Assembly: GCA_023935145.1 (NCBI GenBank)
Contig: CM043702.1
Span: forward strand, 54,700,501 to 54,764,500
Direction: 5' to 3'
Source: Bretschneidera sinensis
Lineage: Eukaryota; Streptophyta; Magnoliopsida; Brassicales; Akaniaceae
Length of the DNA stretch: 64,000 bases
The notes beneath the pieces were generated by a model. That model saw only the letters and a program-made list of their open reading frames with translations, had not been told where the DNA came from and ran no database searches. Position numbers and translations under genes: made by a program. Numbering within the stretch: the stretch's first letter is position 1; every line of letters begins with the position of its first letter. Positions 11,233-22,633 of this stretch are shown here, piece by piece.

Positions 11233-11889
11233 GATGATGACAAAACTAATAATGTAAAAACAGTTTTAAAAACTAAGTGTTAAGATTTTACAAAAATTTG
11301 GACAGAGTCTCCTCTGTTTTTCAAGTAAAACCACCCTGTAAACAAGCAAACACAGTTTATATTTCTTTCAACCAATCTAGAATTAAACTCAACCAATCAA
11401 TAAACATTTTTACACAGATATGGAGCAATGTTCCCCCTAAATCTATGCATTGGTTGCGTTTTACTTAGATTTTCTCGTTTTTCTCATCTTTCTCCCCCGT
11501 TTTGACAACAGCAACCAAAGGGGGCAGAACATAAAAAATAAGCTACTTAGCCAATACATTTAAATAGGTTATAAGAATACAAAGAACTACGCGAAGATTT
11601 GGCTTCATTCGAATTTCAGAAGCCTTCCCGGGAAGAACCGGAAGTTTTTCAAGCATATAAGTATTTTATAGCAGTTTTAGTGACCAAACAGATATTTAAA
11701 ACAGTTCTAACATATCACAAATAGCATAAATAAATGCAAGAAATATGGCTAATAGTATTACATCATCATAGAGAAAAAGTCAATACAAGTAGGGCCTCAT
11801 AGAGCCATAACTAAGAAAAACAAACATGAGATGTCCGTGCTATGTGACAAAAACTGGAAAAGCGCTAAGAACTGATAAAAGAAAGAGAC
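11233..11889 (-). other. 3' non-coding region of the Sirevirus-like element
   Basis: No gene is visible between the third ORF and the polypurine tract. It contains the two extra polypurine-like motifs and is otherwise AT-rich. Confidence 0.6.
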
Positions 11890-13136
11890 TCATGGTGCGG
11901 GAGAGTCCGAGCTGTCACGAAGAAGTTCCCTAATCTCAGCTAGGGAACCCTCGGTGTGCTCTCGATGTAACTCGAAGTCATCCCGTAGGTGGTCTATGGA
12001 GGAGCTCAGCCACTGGTAATCGGACTGCATGGACTGAAAATCGGACTCCATCATCATCTGAAGGCTCGTAGGATGTCACCATATCCAGTCTGACCAGTAC
12101 TCGAGCCACCAATGGGAGGTGCTCGGGTATCTGTCTCCATCTCAGCAGCCGTATCAGCATCCTCATCACTGTCACTCGCATCCTCTCGGATCCTTAGGCG
12201 CTTTCCGGCCTTTGGATAGAGAAACCCTTCACGAACAGTGCATCCCATCTTCTTCAGAGATGAGATGTTGATGATATCCGTCAATCCGATATCCTGAGCC
12301 TCGGAGGCAGGCAAAGGTACCCGGAAGTGCTGGAGGATGAGTGTAATGAGCATCCCATAAGGAAGACACCCGGAGTCGTTTGCTTCGCCGTTTATCATGT
12401 TGGCGAGCAGCAGAGGATATATATTGAAGTGGTGCCCAGATTTTAGGCACCAAATCAATACCGTATCTATTTTAGATAGATACCCTCGACTCCCGAGTCT
12501 CGGGTGGATGGTCCAACTGACAATCAATTGAAACATCTTTGAGTCGAGGGGCAAGTCACTACATGTGTGAAATGTAGTGGGTCTGTACACATAGTTAGGG
12601 TCTCCCCTGACTATTCGACAGGCCTCCTCAACTTCAAAGTTGTCTGGCCATCCATCCAGACTCCATTAAACCCCCCTTATAGGGATTCTCAGAATGCTCA
12701 TCAAGAGATCAGTGTTGACCTCAAACTCCACACCGCTAACTCTGGTTCTGAATCTCAGAGCCAGAGGACTGGGTTTCACCAAGTTCACATAGAACTGGTG
12801 AATCAGTCGCGGGTAATATTTTTCATGAATTCTGACCAGTGGGGTCAGATTTATTGCCTCAAAGGCTGGTAGAATATCGAAATTACCATGGCGAATAGAG
12901 TCGAAATCAACGACTCTACCCGTCATGATTTTCTTGTGACGGATTATTGAATTATACCTCTTATGAGCCGTTGGGCTGTAAAACAGAGTCTGCTCCAACT
13001 CTGTTCTGGGCTCCTTGCTGGATGACCCTACTGCTCCCTTCCCTTTCGACTCCGAAGCCGAAGGTTTTGAAGACCTTGGCTTTTTGGGCGCATTAGGTCC
13101 ACTTGTTGTGAGTTTTATACGAATTTTGTCACTCAT
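11890..13136 (-). pseudogene. Third ORF of the Sirevirus-like element, plant-transposon-protein-like
   Basis: ATG at 13136 opens a basic, serine/lysine-rich N-terminus (about 45 residues), followed by a globular domain whose pattern (YPRLIHQFYVNL, VSGVEFEVNTDLLMSILRIP, HFNIYPLLLANMI, CLPYGMLITLILQHFRVPL) resembles the 'putative plant transposon protein' family (PF20167-like). An acidic tail (DASDSDEDADTAAEME) and a helical end follow. An in-frame TAA (12666-12668, probably once CAA) and a one-base shift near 12060-12080 interrupt it; past the shift the reading continues plausibly to TGA 11890-11892. It occupies the place of the env-like gene of SIRE1, but I see no signal peptide or clear membrane segment, so I do not call it an envelope. 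Function unknown. Confidence 0.72.
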
Positions 13137-13345
13137 TTTGGAGAAATTTGAAGTTTTTGGAAAAAGACAATTTGGTAAAAATGAGAGATTTTAACCGTAG
13201 AAAGTTAAAAATCTATTTAGGAATGAGTAGATCGGTGTGTTTAGAAGGGATTTGGATGGTTTTTAGATAAAAAAGATGAATTTTTCTAGAGAGAGAAAGC
13301 TTGGGCTCTTTGAAAATGGCGTAAAAATGGCGAAAATGAACAGTC
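13137..13345 (-). other. Putative leader of the third ORF
   Basis: About 210 bases between a TATA box and the ORF3 ATG. On the minus strand it contains a pyrimidine-rich CTTTCTCTCTCTAG stretch like many plant 5' leaders. No other gene is visible. Confidence 0.45.
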
Positions 13346-13354
13346 CCTTTTATA
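13346..13354 (-). promoter_or_regulatory. TATA box of a putative internal promoter
   Basis: Minus strand TATAAAAGG, directly downstream (in transcription sense) of the internal palindrome array and about 210 bp before the ORF3 ATG at 13136. The arrangement copies that of the LTR promoter. Transcription from it is inferred, not shown. Confidence 0.6.
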
Positions 13355-13365
13355 GAATCGCGATA

Positions 13366-13683
13366 CCAGTCGACTGAGTAAACGTACCAGTCGACTGGGT
13401 CCCTTTGAAAAGATGAACAGTTTCTTTACCAGTCGACTGGGTCAACTGACAGTGAGATACCAGTCGACTGGGCTATCTTTACCAGTCGACTGGAGGACAA
13501 GGGGTATTAAAAAAAAATTTGGCTCCAAGCAGGATTTGATCTTATAGACGACTGGAGAAGACTTACCAGTCGTCTGGAAGTTTTGACAGAGAGTTACCAG
13601 TCGACTGGGTCAAAATTATCAGTCAACTGGAATATCTGGCAGAGAGTTACCAGTCGACTGGGTCACATGTACCAGTCGACTGG
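13366..13683. repeat. Internal array of paired 12-bp palindromes
   Basis: Eleven copies of CCAGTCGACTGG or near variants start at 13366, 13387, 13429, 13460, 13482, 13544, 13566, 13597, 13619, 13650 and 13672; seven are perfect. Most are paired 21-22 bp apart, and three pairs repeat at 53 bp (13544, 13597, 13650), the same design as in the LTR. The array lies between the pol stop and the ORF3 promoter, outside any LTR. Confidence 0.93.
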
Positions 13684-13824
13684 ACCTTTAGCAAAATTTC
13701 CAGTCTGGTATTTTTTAGCACGAATTTGTTTATCTATGACATTTTTGAGTGAGGGAAATAATTAAACAATGATTAATACTCTTTCACTCAATGTCAAATT
13801 TGCAAATGATGAAATGGGATGCAA

Positions 13825-16800
13825 TCAAACATGCAGTTTATCAAAATCAAGCAATCCCATCAACTTTCTAATCTTACAAAAACTAGCTTCACTTAAGGGT
13901 TTTGTAAGAATATCAGCTATTTGATCTTCTGAAGGTATAAATTCTAATCTTATATCACCTTTTTGAGCATGGTCTCTTAAGAAATGATGTCTAATCTCTA
14001 TATACTTGGTTCTAGAGTGCTGAATAGGATTTTTGGTTAGGTTGATGGCACTAGTATTATCACAAAATATAGGAATATTTTTGTGGTTCATGCCATAGTC
14101 TTCTAGTTGTTGTTTCATCCATAACACTTGGGCACAACAACTTCCAGCTGCTACATATTCCGCCTCAGCGGTTGATAGTGCAACGAAATTCTGTTTCTTA
14201 GAAAACCAATAAGTTAACATAGCACCTAAGAATTGGCATGTTCCACTTGTGCTTTTTCTATCTAACATACATACAGCAAAATCAGCATCCGAATATCCTA
14301 CTAGCTCAAAAGATGATTCTCTAGAATACCATAATCCTATGGTTTGGGTCCCTTGTAGATATCTAAGGATTCTTTTTACTGCAACTACATGTGATTCCTT
14401 AGGATTAGATTGAAATCTAGCACACATGCATACACTGAACATTATATCAGGTCTACTTGCAGTCAAGTACAGTAAAGCACCTATCATGCTTCTATAATAT
14501 TTAGAATCTACAGTTTTACCTCCTTCATCAAGATCAAGTTTGGTGGTTGTGCTCATAGGCGTTCCAATTGGCTTTGAGCTTTCCATCCCGAACCTCTTTA
14601 GTAGATCTTTGATGTACTTTTGTTGATTGATGAAGATACCTCCTTTTAGTTGCTTGATTTGCAGTCCAAGGAAGTAGGTAAGTTCTCCCATCATGCTCAT
14701 TTCAAATTCACCTTACATACACTTTGCAAACTCTTGACACATAGATTCATTAGTAGCACCAAATATAATATCATCAACATATATTTGAACTATCAAAGTG
14801 TCATTTTTGTGAGTTTTTGTGAAGAGAGTTGTATCTATTCTACCTCTTACAAAATCATTATCAATCAAAAATTTACTTAGTCTTTCATACCATGCCCTTG
14901 GAGCTTGCTTCAACCCATATAGAGCTTTAGAAAGTTTATAGACATGATTTGGAAGACTTGGATTTTCAAATCCAAGAGGTTGTTCAACATAAACCTCTTC
15001 TTCTATAAAGCCATTTAAAAAGGCACTTTTCACATCCATTTGAAATAGCTTGAATTTATTAAAGCATGCAAAGGCTAATAACATTCGAATAGCTTCTAAT
15101 CTAGCTACGGGAGCATAGGTTTCATCAAAATCTATTCCTTCCTCTTGGTTATATCCCTTAGCAACTAGTCTAGCCTTATTTCTAGTTACTATACCATTTT
15201 CATCCATTTTATTTCTATATACCCATTTAGTTCCAATAATTGAATGATCTTGAGGTCTTGGAACTAGTTCCGAAACATTGTTTCTCTCAAATTGATTTAT
15301 CTCTTCCTGCATTGCATTTATCCAATCATTATCTTTTTCAGCTTTTATAAATGACTTAGGTTCTACTTGAGACAAATAAGCTACAAAATTGCAAATATTT
15401 CTAACAGAAGAGCGAGTTCTTACCCCTTGTGAAGGATCACCAATTACTTGATCAATTGGATGATGATTTACATACCTCCAATCCTTGGGTAGATTTTCCT
15501 CTTGTTGACTTGAGGATGGTTGGTCCAAATTTGGAGTTGCCATCCCTTCATTTGTTTGAGTAGAACTCACTTTTGGGTCAACAATGGAAGTAGGAGTTTC
15601 CATTCTTGGAATAAAATCTGCATCATCTTTAAAGGAAACTTCTCCACTACTCATTGGGTTAGATTCATCAATAGTTACATGCACAGATTCTTCTACTACT
15701 AGAGTTCTCTTATTGAAAACTCTATAAGCCTTACTAGTAGTTGAATATCCTAAAAATATCCCTTTATCAGTCTTGGAATCAAATTTACCCAAGTTAGTTT
15801 TATTGTTATTTAAGATGAAGCACTTACTACCAAAGGCACGAAAATAGGAAATATTGGGCTTTCTCCCTTTCCATAATTCATATGGTGTTTTATCAAGTAA
15901 GGGCCTTATCAAAATTCTATTTAAAATATAGCAAGAAGTATTCACGGCTTCAGCCCAAAAATATTTTGGTAAATTATTTTCACAAAGCATTGTTCTTGAA
16001 AATTCTTCTAGAACTCTATTTTTCCTCTCAACAACTCCATTTTGTTGAGGAGTTCTAGGAACTGAAAAGTTGTGATTAATTCCATTTTCATCACAAAATT
16101 TTGAAAAGCTTTGATTTTCAAATTCTTTGCCATGATCACTTCTTATGCTTGAAATACAAATTCCTTTTTCATTTTGTACCTTTTTGCAAAACTTTTCAAA
16201 TCCTTTGAAAGCTTCATCCTTATAAGCAATAAAAATAACAAAGGTATATCTTGAATAGTCATCAACAATAACAAGAGCATATTGATGGCCTCCTAGACTA
16301 ATGGTACTAATTGGACCAAATAAGTCCATATGTAAAAGTTCCAAAGGTCTAGTAGTTGAGACTACATTTTTTGCTTTAAAAGATATCCTAGATTGTTTTC
16401 CCATTTGACAAGCATTGCAAATTTTGTTTTTCTCAAAATTGATTTTAGGAAGTCCAATAACTAAATCTTTTCTTGAAACAATTTTTAGCAAGTTTATGTT
16501 TACATGACCAAGCCTTCTATGCCATAGCCATTGATTTTCACTAAAGGCAGGAAAACATTTTTCATTAACGGAATGCAGAGATTTCAAATCAACTATATAG
16601 ACATTTTCATGTCTATGGCCAATGAATTTGATCTTGTTGCTCTTGATGTCTATAACTAGACAATGAGAGGTCTCAAATGTGACTTTATATCCTTTGTCAC
16701 ATAATTGACTAATGCTAAGTAAATTTGGCTTAAGGCCTTGCACTAGCAAAACATTATCTAGGGTTGAGAAATCATTACCGACTTTTCCATGCCCGATGAT

Positions 16801-19005
16801 CTTTATTTTAGTATTGTCTCCTATGGTCACAAGTCCACCATCTCTTAGAGTTAGCTCCTTGAATACGCTTTTATCACCGGTCATATGCTTCGAGCAACCG
16901 CTATCAAGGTACCAACAGTTACCTTTCTCTTTGGTGTGAAGACAAATCTACATCACACAAGGATATACGATAGCACTTTTAGGTACCCAAAATTTCTTGG
17001 GTCCTTTGGGGTTAGTCCTAGAAAATACGGTTCCTTTTGGGACCCATACTTTCTTAATATGTGGTACTCTATGAACAAGTTGATGATGTACAATCCTAGT
17101 ATTATAGTCATAGAAATTTCTAGAAAATCTTACATGTGCATTCCTATAATCCTTAGGATGATAGTTCCTAGGATACATGATTCTATGGTAAGGGGTATGA
17201 AAATGCATGTCATTTCCAGAAAATGAACGATGATGCATTCTAGGATACATGCTAGCATATTTATGCAAGTTATTTCTAGAATAGCCATGATGGTGATTCC
17301 TAGGATGAGCATGAGCAGAATGCATTCTTTGATTATACACATCGTTCCTAGAATGAGCATGATGATTATTTCTAGGGTGTGTATGAGCATTTCTAGAATG
17401 AGCATACAAATAAGCATGAGTATTTTTAGGATGCTTCAATTTAGTATGATCATTTAAGTTTCTAGACTTCCTCGGATTTATCAAGGGAGTGCTTTTAACA
17501 AGGTTAGGAGCTTTTGAAGTAGAAGCTCCATCTACACAAGAGGCTTTCATGAATAAGCTCTCTTTTGTTTTTTGTTTTCCCAATGGAGAATATCCTACAC
17601 CAGATTTTCCTCCACTTAATCTTTGGGAAGAAAGCACTTCATCAAGTTTTTCTTTACCAAGCATAAGTCTAGATACAGTGCTGTTTAATTCAGAAATTTT
17701 ATTTTTCAAATTCTCATTTTCATCTTTAAGAAAATCTTGAGACGAATTATACAGTAAAGATGATAATTTTTCTTTTTCTTCTCTAAGAACTATCATTTCT
17801 TTAGAAAGAGATGATACTTCTTTCTTAAGAACAGAATTTCTAGAATCAAATTTCTTTAATTCTTCATGCATTTCATTTATGACTTCTAGCAGTTCTTCAC
17901 TACTAGTAACAATATTATTTTTTGAAGAGGGAGAAGAAGTTACCTCACTTTCATCATCGATTGCCATCAAACAAAGGTTGGCAATTTCTTCGTATCCGAT
18001 TTCTTTGTCTGATGACTCATCTTCTTCGTCATCGCTCCAGGTAGTTGCTACCATAGCTTTCTTCTTGAAGCCCTTGTATGGTTTGCTTGAAACCTGACAG
18101 TCAGCTTTTATATGTCCTGGCTTCTTGCAGCCATAGCACATAAGTGGTTCCCTTTTTGAGGTGGGATCCTTTGAGTAAGGTTTCTTGCTTTTCTTCAAGA
18201 ACCTATGGAATCGTCTGGTGATTAAAGCCATTTCACCATCCTCTTCACTGCTCTCTGCTTCTTGTTCTAATTCCTTTTCTTTGTTGCTCGTAGAAGCTTT
18301 GAGAGCAATTTGCTTTTTCTTCTTCTCATCATCATTGACGATGGGAGTCATTTCTTCCATCTCGTATGTCAATAATGACCCAAGCAGCGTCTCAACATCA
18401 AGCTTGTCAAGATTTTTGGCCTCCTGAATGGCTGTCCTCTTTGGTTTCCATTATGGTGGCAGACATCTTAAGATTTTTCTGGTTAGTTCAACTTCCTCAA
18501 TATTCTTGCCAAGCAATTTTAAACCATTTATAATAGTAGTGAATCGTGAGTGCATTTCGGAAATGGTTTCGTTAGGAGACATCTTAAAAGATTCATACTC
18601 AGAAATTAGCATGTAAATTTTAGACTTTTTTACTTCACTTGTTCCTTCATATGTGACTTGCAATTTATCCCATATTTCTTTAGCAGAAACACATGCAGAT
18701 ATTTTGTTATATTCAGAAATATCTAATGCACAATGTAGCATGCTTGTTGCTCTGCTATTGAGAGACATCGTTCTACAATCCTCGTCAGTAAACTCAGTTT
18801 TGAGTTTAGGCATTGTATGAAGAGTCTCTCCAATAACTATTTCTTTTGAGGGAATTTTAGGTCCCTCTTCTATAATTCTCCATAGATTGTAATCTTGTCC
18901 TTCGACGAAGATTTTCATTCTATTTTTCCAGTAGTTATAATTTGATCCATTGAACAATGGTGGTCTAGTATAAGAGTGTCCCTCAGAGTAGCTATTTGCT
19001 GCCAT
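13825..19005 (-). pseudogene. Sirevirus-like gag-pol, one frame with three stops
   Basis: A single 1727-codon frame starts at ATG 19005. Order: gag core (to about residue 210), CCHC knuckle (CYGCKKPGHIKADC), a coiled-coil stretch (about residues 360-480), a His/Asn/Arg-rich repeat stretch (about 515-640), WVPKG motifs, protease ([13 protein letters not shown]), integrase (HRRLGH, CNAC, D in MDLFGP, D in RSDHGKEF, E in GVVERKNR), RT ([14 protein letters not shown]) and RNase H (SDADFA, LSTAEAEYVAA, CDNTSAI). Only TAA 18451-18453, TAG 16948-16950 and TAA 14713-14715 interrupt it. The last two stand where CAG and CAA are expected, consistent with C-to-T decay. Catalytic residues look intact. Confidence 0.93.
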
Positions 19006-19045
19006 TGGATCAACTCTAGGAATTTAAGCCTTATAAAGAGAACGA

Positions 19046-19058
19046 GGCTCTGATACCA
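19046..19058 (-). promoter_or_regulatory. Primer-binding site (tRNA-iMet)
   Basis: Minus strand TGGTATCAGAGCC, two bases inside the 5' LTR. Single copy, unlike the Tork elements here. Confidence 0.92.
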
Positions 19059-19633
19059 ATTGTAGCTCGAGGTTTCAACCCAAGAGGGGGGGTGAATTGG
19101 GTTTTTAAAAACTTTTGCGGAATTTATACAAGTTTATAAAAACTGATAAGCAACAAATAATTAATACAAGTAAAAAGCTGTAAATAAAGAGTTTAAGGAA
19201 AGAGGATGCAAACACAGTTATAGTGGTTCGGCAATATCGGATTCGTTCCGACCCTACGTCCACTCTCTTCAAGGAACTCCTTGAAGTAATCCACTAAGAA
19301 AACTTAGTCGCACAACTTAGCCGGGTGTTGCACAAACCGTACACAAGCAATTTACAGGAATTGCTTAAACCGAAAAATCCCCTTCCTTTTGGAAGTTTCC
19401 CCTTCCTCTCGGAAGTAATCCCTTTACAAAGATGGTGTAAAGTAAAAGGTAGAGAGACAACAAATGAAAGCTTATTACAACAGAAATGTCTCTCTTTCAA
19501 AGTAAAGCTTGAAGAAATGGCTCAATAAGATTATTTCAAAGCTTTTTGTGTTTCAAGAGTATAAAAACTTGATTATATGAGATCAACTCTTTTTGAATAT
19601 GTGTTTCCTGTTTTTGAATGCTTTGCTGAATGG

Positions 19634-19642
19634 GTTTATATA
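19634..19642 (-). promoter_or_regulatory. LTR TATA box
   Basis: Minus strand TATATAAAC, downstream of the palindrome array in the 5' LTR. Confidence 0.65.
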
Positions 19643-19737
19643 GCAATCAATTAATATGGCCGTTTTAGACTTTAATTTGAAAAAGATTTACTTTAAAACG
19701 TTCAGATTTGGAGTCCAACGGTCATATTTTTGAACTA

Positions 19738-20002
19738 CCAGTCGACTGGGTCGAGATACCAGTCGACTGGGTTCACTTGAAAAATACACGTTTTCAGACC
19801 TTCTGGGTATCCAGTCGACTGGTATATATCATCCAGTCGACTGGGGACTTTCTGTCCATTTTACCAGTCGACTGGGTTGATTCATCCAGTCGACTGGGAA
19901 ATTACTGGTCAAAGTACCAGTCGACTGGGTTAATTCATCCAGTCGACTGGGTACCTTCTGACCCATATACCAGTCGACTGGTATATGTACCCAGTCGACT
20001 GG
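19738..20002. repeat. Array of paired 12-bp palindromes, 5' LTR
   Basis: Ten perfect CCAGTCGACTGG copies in five pairs, at the same spacing as in the 3' LTR. Upstream of the TATA box in U3, so enhancer-like placement. Confidence 0.93.
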
Positions 20003-20313
20003 GTTGTCTTCCAACCCAGTTTTTCTTTTGTTTTTCATTAGAAACATCTAAAAATAATGGTTTTAGAAAAACCTTTTGTGTTCGAGCCATTGAACAAGCT
20101 AATACAATGTATGAGTGAGACTTACATTGGTTCTAAACCTTAAGACCTATACTAGATCTTCAGTCTTCACTTGATACTTGATTTGGTTCGAGTTTTTGCA
20201 CTTTGTTCCTTGGTTGAATGTGTTTGATCCTTAATACAACTTAGTTAAACATGTTAGTTAAATAACAGTTTTGTTTTGCCATCATTAAAATACGGGCGAG
20301 GGCCAACATCATC

Positions 20314-21306
20314 CTTCAAAATAAGCTCATCGATCATGTAAGTGCCGAAACACTCATCCTCTTCATGTGGCCGCCTTGAGACTTGGAAAACATTCACTTC
20401 TAGAGTCATATTTCCAAATGATAATGTCATTAGACCATTCCTACAATTAATGAGGGCATTAGCAGTGGCAAGGAATGGTCTTCCAAGTATCAAAGGAATT
20501 TTTGACTTCATGTTCACAATAGAAATTGTATCTAACACCAAAAAGTCATCGGGATAATAGAATTTGTCAATTTGCACTAAAAAAAAATATTCCACAATAT
20601 CTCTTGGTTTTCTTACTGATCGATCCGCTAGTTGAAGTAGCACAGAAGTTAGTTTGATCTCACCTAGACTAAGTTGCAAGTAAACGGAGTAGGGCATGAG
20701 ATTCACACTAGCCCCCAATTCTTGCAATGCTTGGCCACAAGCTTTGTTTCTAATTTGGCAAGCCACCATAGGACAACCTGGATCTTTATACTTGGACGGT
20801 GTCTTGCTATCAATTACCACACTTGCTTGCTCCGTTAAGAATGTCGTCTTCTTCACATTGTGCCTCCTCTTGAGTGTGCATAGATCCTTAATGACTTTAG
20901 CATAGTTAGGAACCTGTTTTATGATATGAAGAAAAGGAAGGTTAATTTTAACTTGCTTAAGTTGTTCAAGAATCTCACCTTTTAATGATGAATTTCTCTC
21001 CTTAGGTTTAAGGAGTGCTTGAGGGAAAGGCACTGGTATGGAATCATTATGGGCATCTTGTTCTTTGGGGGCTTCATCCTTGTTACTCATGGTGTTAGGA
21101 ATCAAGTTTGATGGTAGAGTGGATCCATCAATTCCCTTACCGCTGCGAGTAGTCATGGCATTAACCTCTTTAACATTTTGATCGTCGGGATTGGAGGTTT
21201 GTGCCATATGTTGTCCCCTTAGATTAGGTTGTGACTGTGAAAGAAAATGACTTTGCTCTTGAATCATCAATAAATTAGTCAACTTAGTGAGTTGGCTCTT
21301 TATCAC
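20314..21306 (-). pseudogene. Athila-like protease and gag-pol linker
   Basis: Minus-strand reading from 21306 gives a linker rich in Ser/Gln/Asn, then ALQELGASVNLMPYSVYLQL, LQLADRSVRKPRDIVEY and PLILGRPFLATANALI, the Athila retropepsin-like domain. The usual catalytic motif is D-x-G; here the Asp is Glu (ELGASVN). The frame runs into the copia LTR at 20313. It is out of frame with gag because of an indel in a G-run near 21315-21322, with a further stop (TAG) just after it. It would cut the gag-pol polyprotein. Confidence 0.87.
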
Positions 21307-21319
21307 ATTTTGTTCCTAT

Positions 21320-22633
21320 TTAACCCCTTTGCTCCTCTAGCAACTGTTGATTTATCTTGCCTTGCTCTTCCACACTCTGGGCATGTACCTGTATAAATGA
21401 CTTAAAAGCATCTTCCAAAGGTAAAGATTGTTGTGGTACATTAGATGAAGTTGCTTCCGGTCTCCATTGGGTACTAGATTGGGTAGAAGGTTGTGCATCA
21501 GATCTCCAACTAAAATTATGGTGATTCTTCCAACCGAGATTGAATGTGTTAGAGTAGGGTGAGTATGTTTTCCTAAAGGGTATACCTAAAGCATTACACT
21601 CTTCCTTCATCTCAAAATAGGTTGGAAAATCCCTAGGTACATGATCTACTCCATTATACATAAAACAAGGTTCGTGGGACTCTACCCTAGCAACTGGTTC
21701 GGGGGCTCTAGCATCTTTGGTTTTTAAAACCTCAATTTCCTTAGTTATGACCTCTAAACGGGCCTTAAGGCTATCCTCTTCCTTAAGTTGATAAATTCCA
21801 ATGGTTTGGTTTCTCTTAGTACTTTCTATGGCATTAGGTCCCATCCAAGTGTGGGCTTTTTCCGATAAGTCATCTAGAAAATCTATGGCTTCGTCGGGAT
21901 CTTTTTGAAGAAAATCTCCATTACACATCATTTCTATAAATTGCCTTTCTCTTCTTAGAATTCCATCATAGAAATAGCTAACTACTAACCAACTCTCATA
22001 CCCGTGGTGTGGACAAGAATTCGAAAGGTCTTTGAAATGTTCCCAAACTTGATATAAGGTTTCACTCTCTTTTTGTGCAAAGTTTGAGATTTGTCTCTTG
22101 AGGTTATTGGTCTTATGGGTTGAGAAATACTTTTGGAAGAAGGCTTGGGTCATCTCATCCCAACTACCTATAGACCTATGCCTTAACGAGTATAACCAAA
22201 CCTTGGCCTTATTCTTAAGCGGAAAGGGGAAAAACCTAAGTTTGACGGTGTCTAACATATCGTCCCTACTTTGAAAGGTTGCTACTACTTCCTCAAATTC
22301 CCTAATATGGACATAGGGGTTTGCATTCTCTAATCCAAGGAAAGTTGATAGCAATTGGATCATGCCCGACTTAAACTTAGGTTGTTGAACATTAGGGGGA
22401 AACATGATACAAGATGGTGTGGCCGTTCGGCTAGGGTGCAAGTAGTCCGTAAGTGTCCTAACAACATTCTCATTGTTATTGTTGGCCATGTTAACAAAAT
22501 TCTCTAAATTCTCGTTTGGATGTGCACTATGATTTGATCTAGGCGAGCTTTCACTATCAGACATAGAAGGAAAGGGTAACTCTATTTTGGGTCTTTTAAT
22601 GAATCTACCTCGCTTATCTCTAAGTCTATGCAT
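21320..22633 (-). pseudogene. Athila-like gag
   Basis: ATG at 22633, 437 codons. The N-terminal half has LTDYLHPSRTATPSCIMFPP and NANPYVHIREFEEVVATFQ, followed by the retrotransposon gag core (FFPFPLKNKAKVWLYSLRH, AFFQKYFSTHKTNNLKRQI). The expected zinc knuckle region (EPCFMYNGVDHVPRDFP) has lost the second Cys. A C-terminal Gln-rich coiled-coil-like stretch follows. The ORF ends early through the frameshift before the protease part. It forms the virus-like particle in intact members. Confidence 0.88.

Larger units (their letters stand above)
9971..20308 (-). mobile_element. Sirevirus-like Ty1/copia element with third ORF
   Basis: A 10,338-bp copia element on the minus strand: 5' LTR 19061-20308, tRNA-iMet primer site, one gag-pol frame (19005-13825), a palindrome array, a third ORF (13136-11890), polypurine tract and 3' LTR 9971-11218. 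The long gag with coiled coil and WVPKG motifs, palindrome-rich LTRs, repeated polypurine-like motifs and an extra ORF after pol are traits known for Sireviruses (SIRE1/Maximus). Both LTRs are 1248 bp and differ at about 15 positions by eye (12 transitions, 3 transversions), so this is among the youngest insertions here. Only three stops break gag-pol. Confidence 0.93.
19061..20308 (-). repeat. 5' LTR of the Sirevirus-like element (1248 bp)
   Basis: TGTAGCTC...GGCCAACA in plus orientation. On the minus strand, U3 holds ten perfect palindromes (19738-20002), with a TATA box TATATAAAC (19634-19642) about 96 bp downstream. This is the promoter copy for the whole element. Confidence 0.95.

Noticed and set aside
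13366..13683. Regularly spaced palindromic repeats resembling a CRISPR array
   Set aside because: Eukaryotic retrotransposon context, 12-bp palindromes with similar short spacers, no cas genes; the same array is in the LTRs.
16948..16950. TAG between gag and protease of the Sirevirus-like element as a programmed read-through stop
   Set aside because: It stands where a CAG codon is expected and resembles the CAA-to-TAA change at 14713; point mutation is the simpler reading, though comparison with other copies could reverse this.
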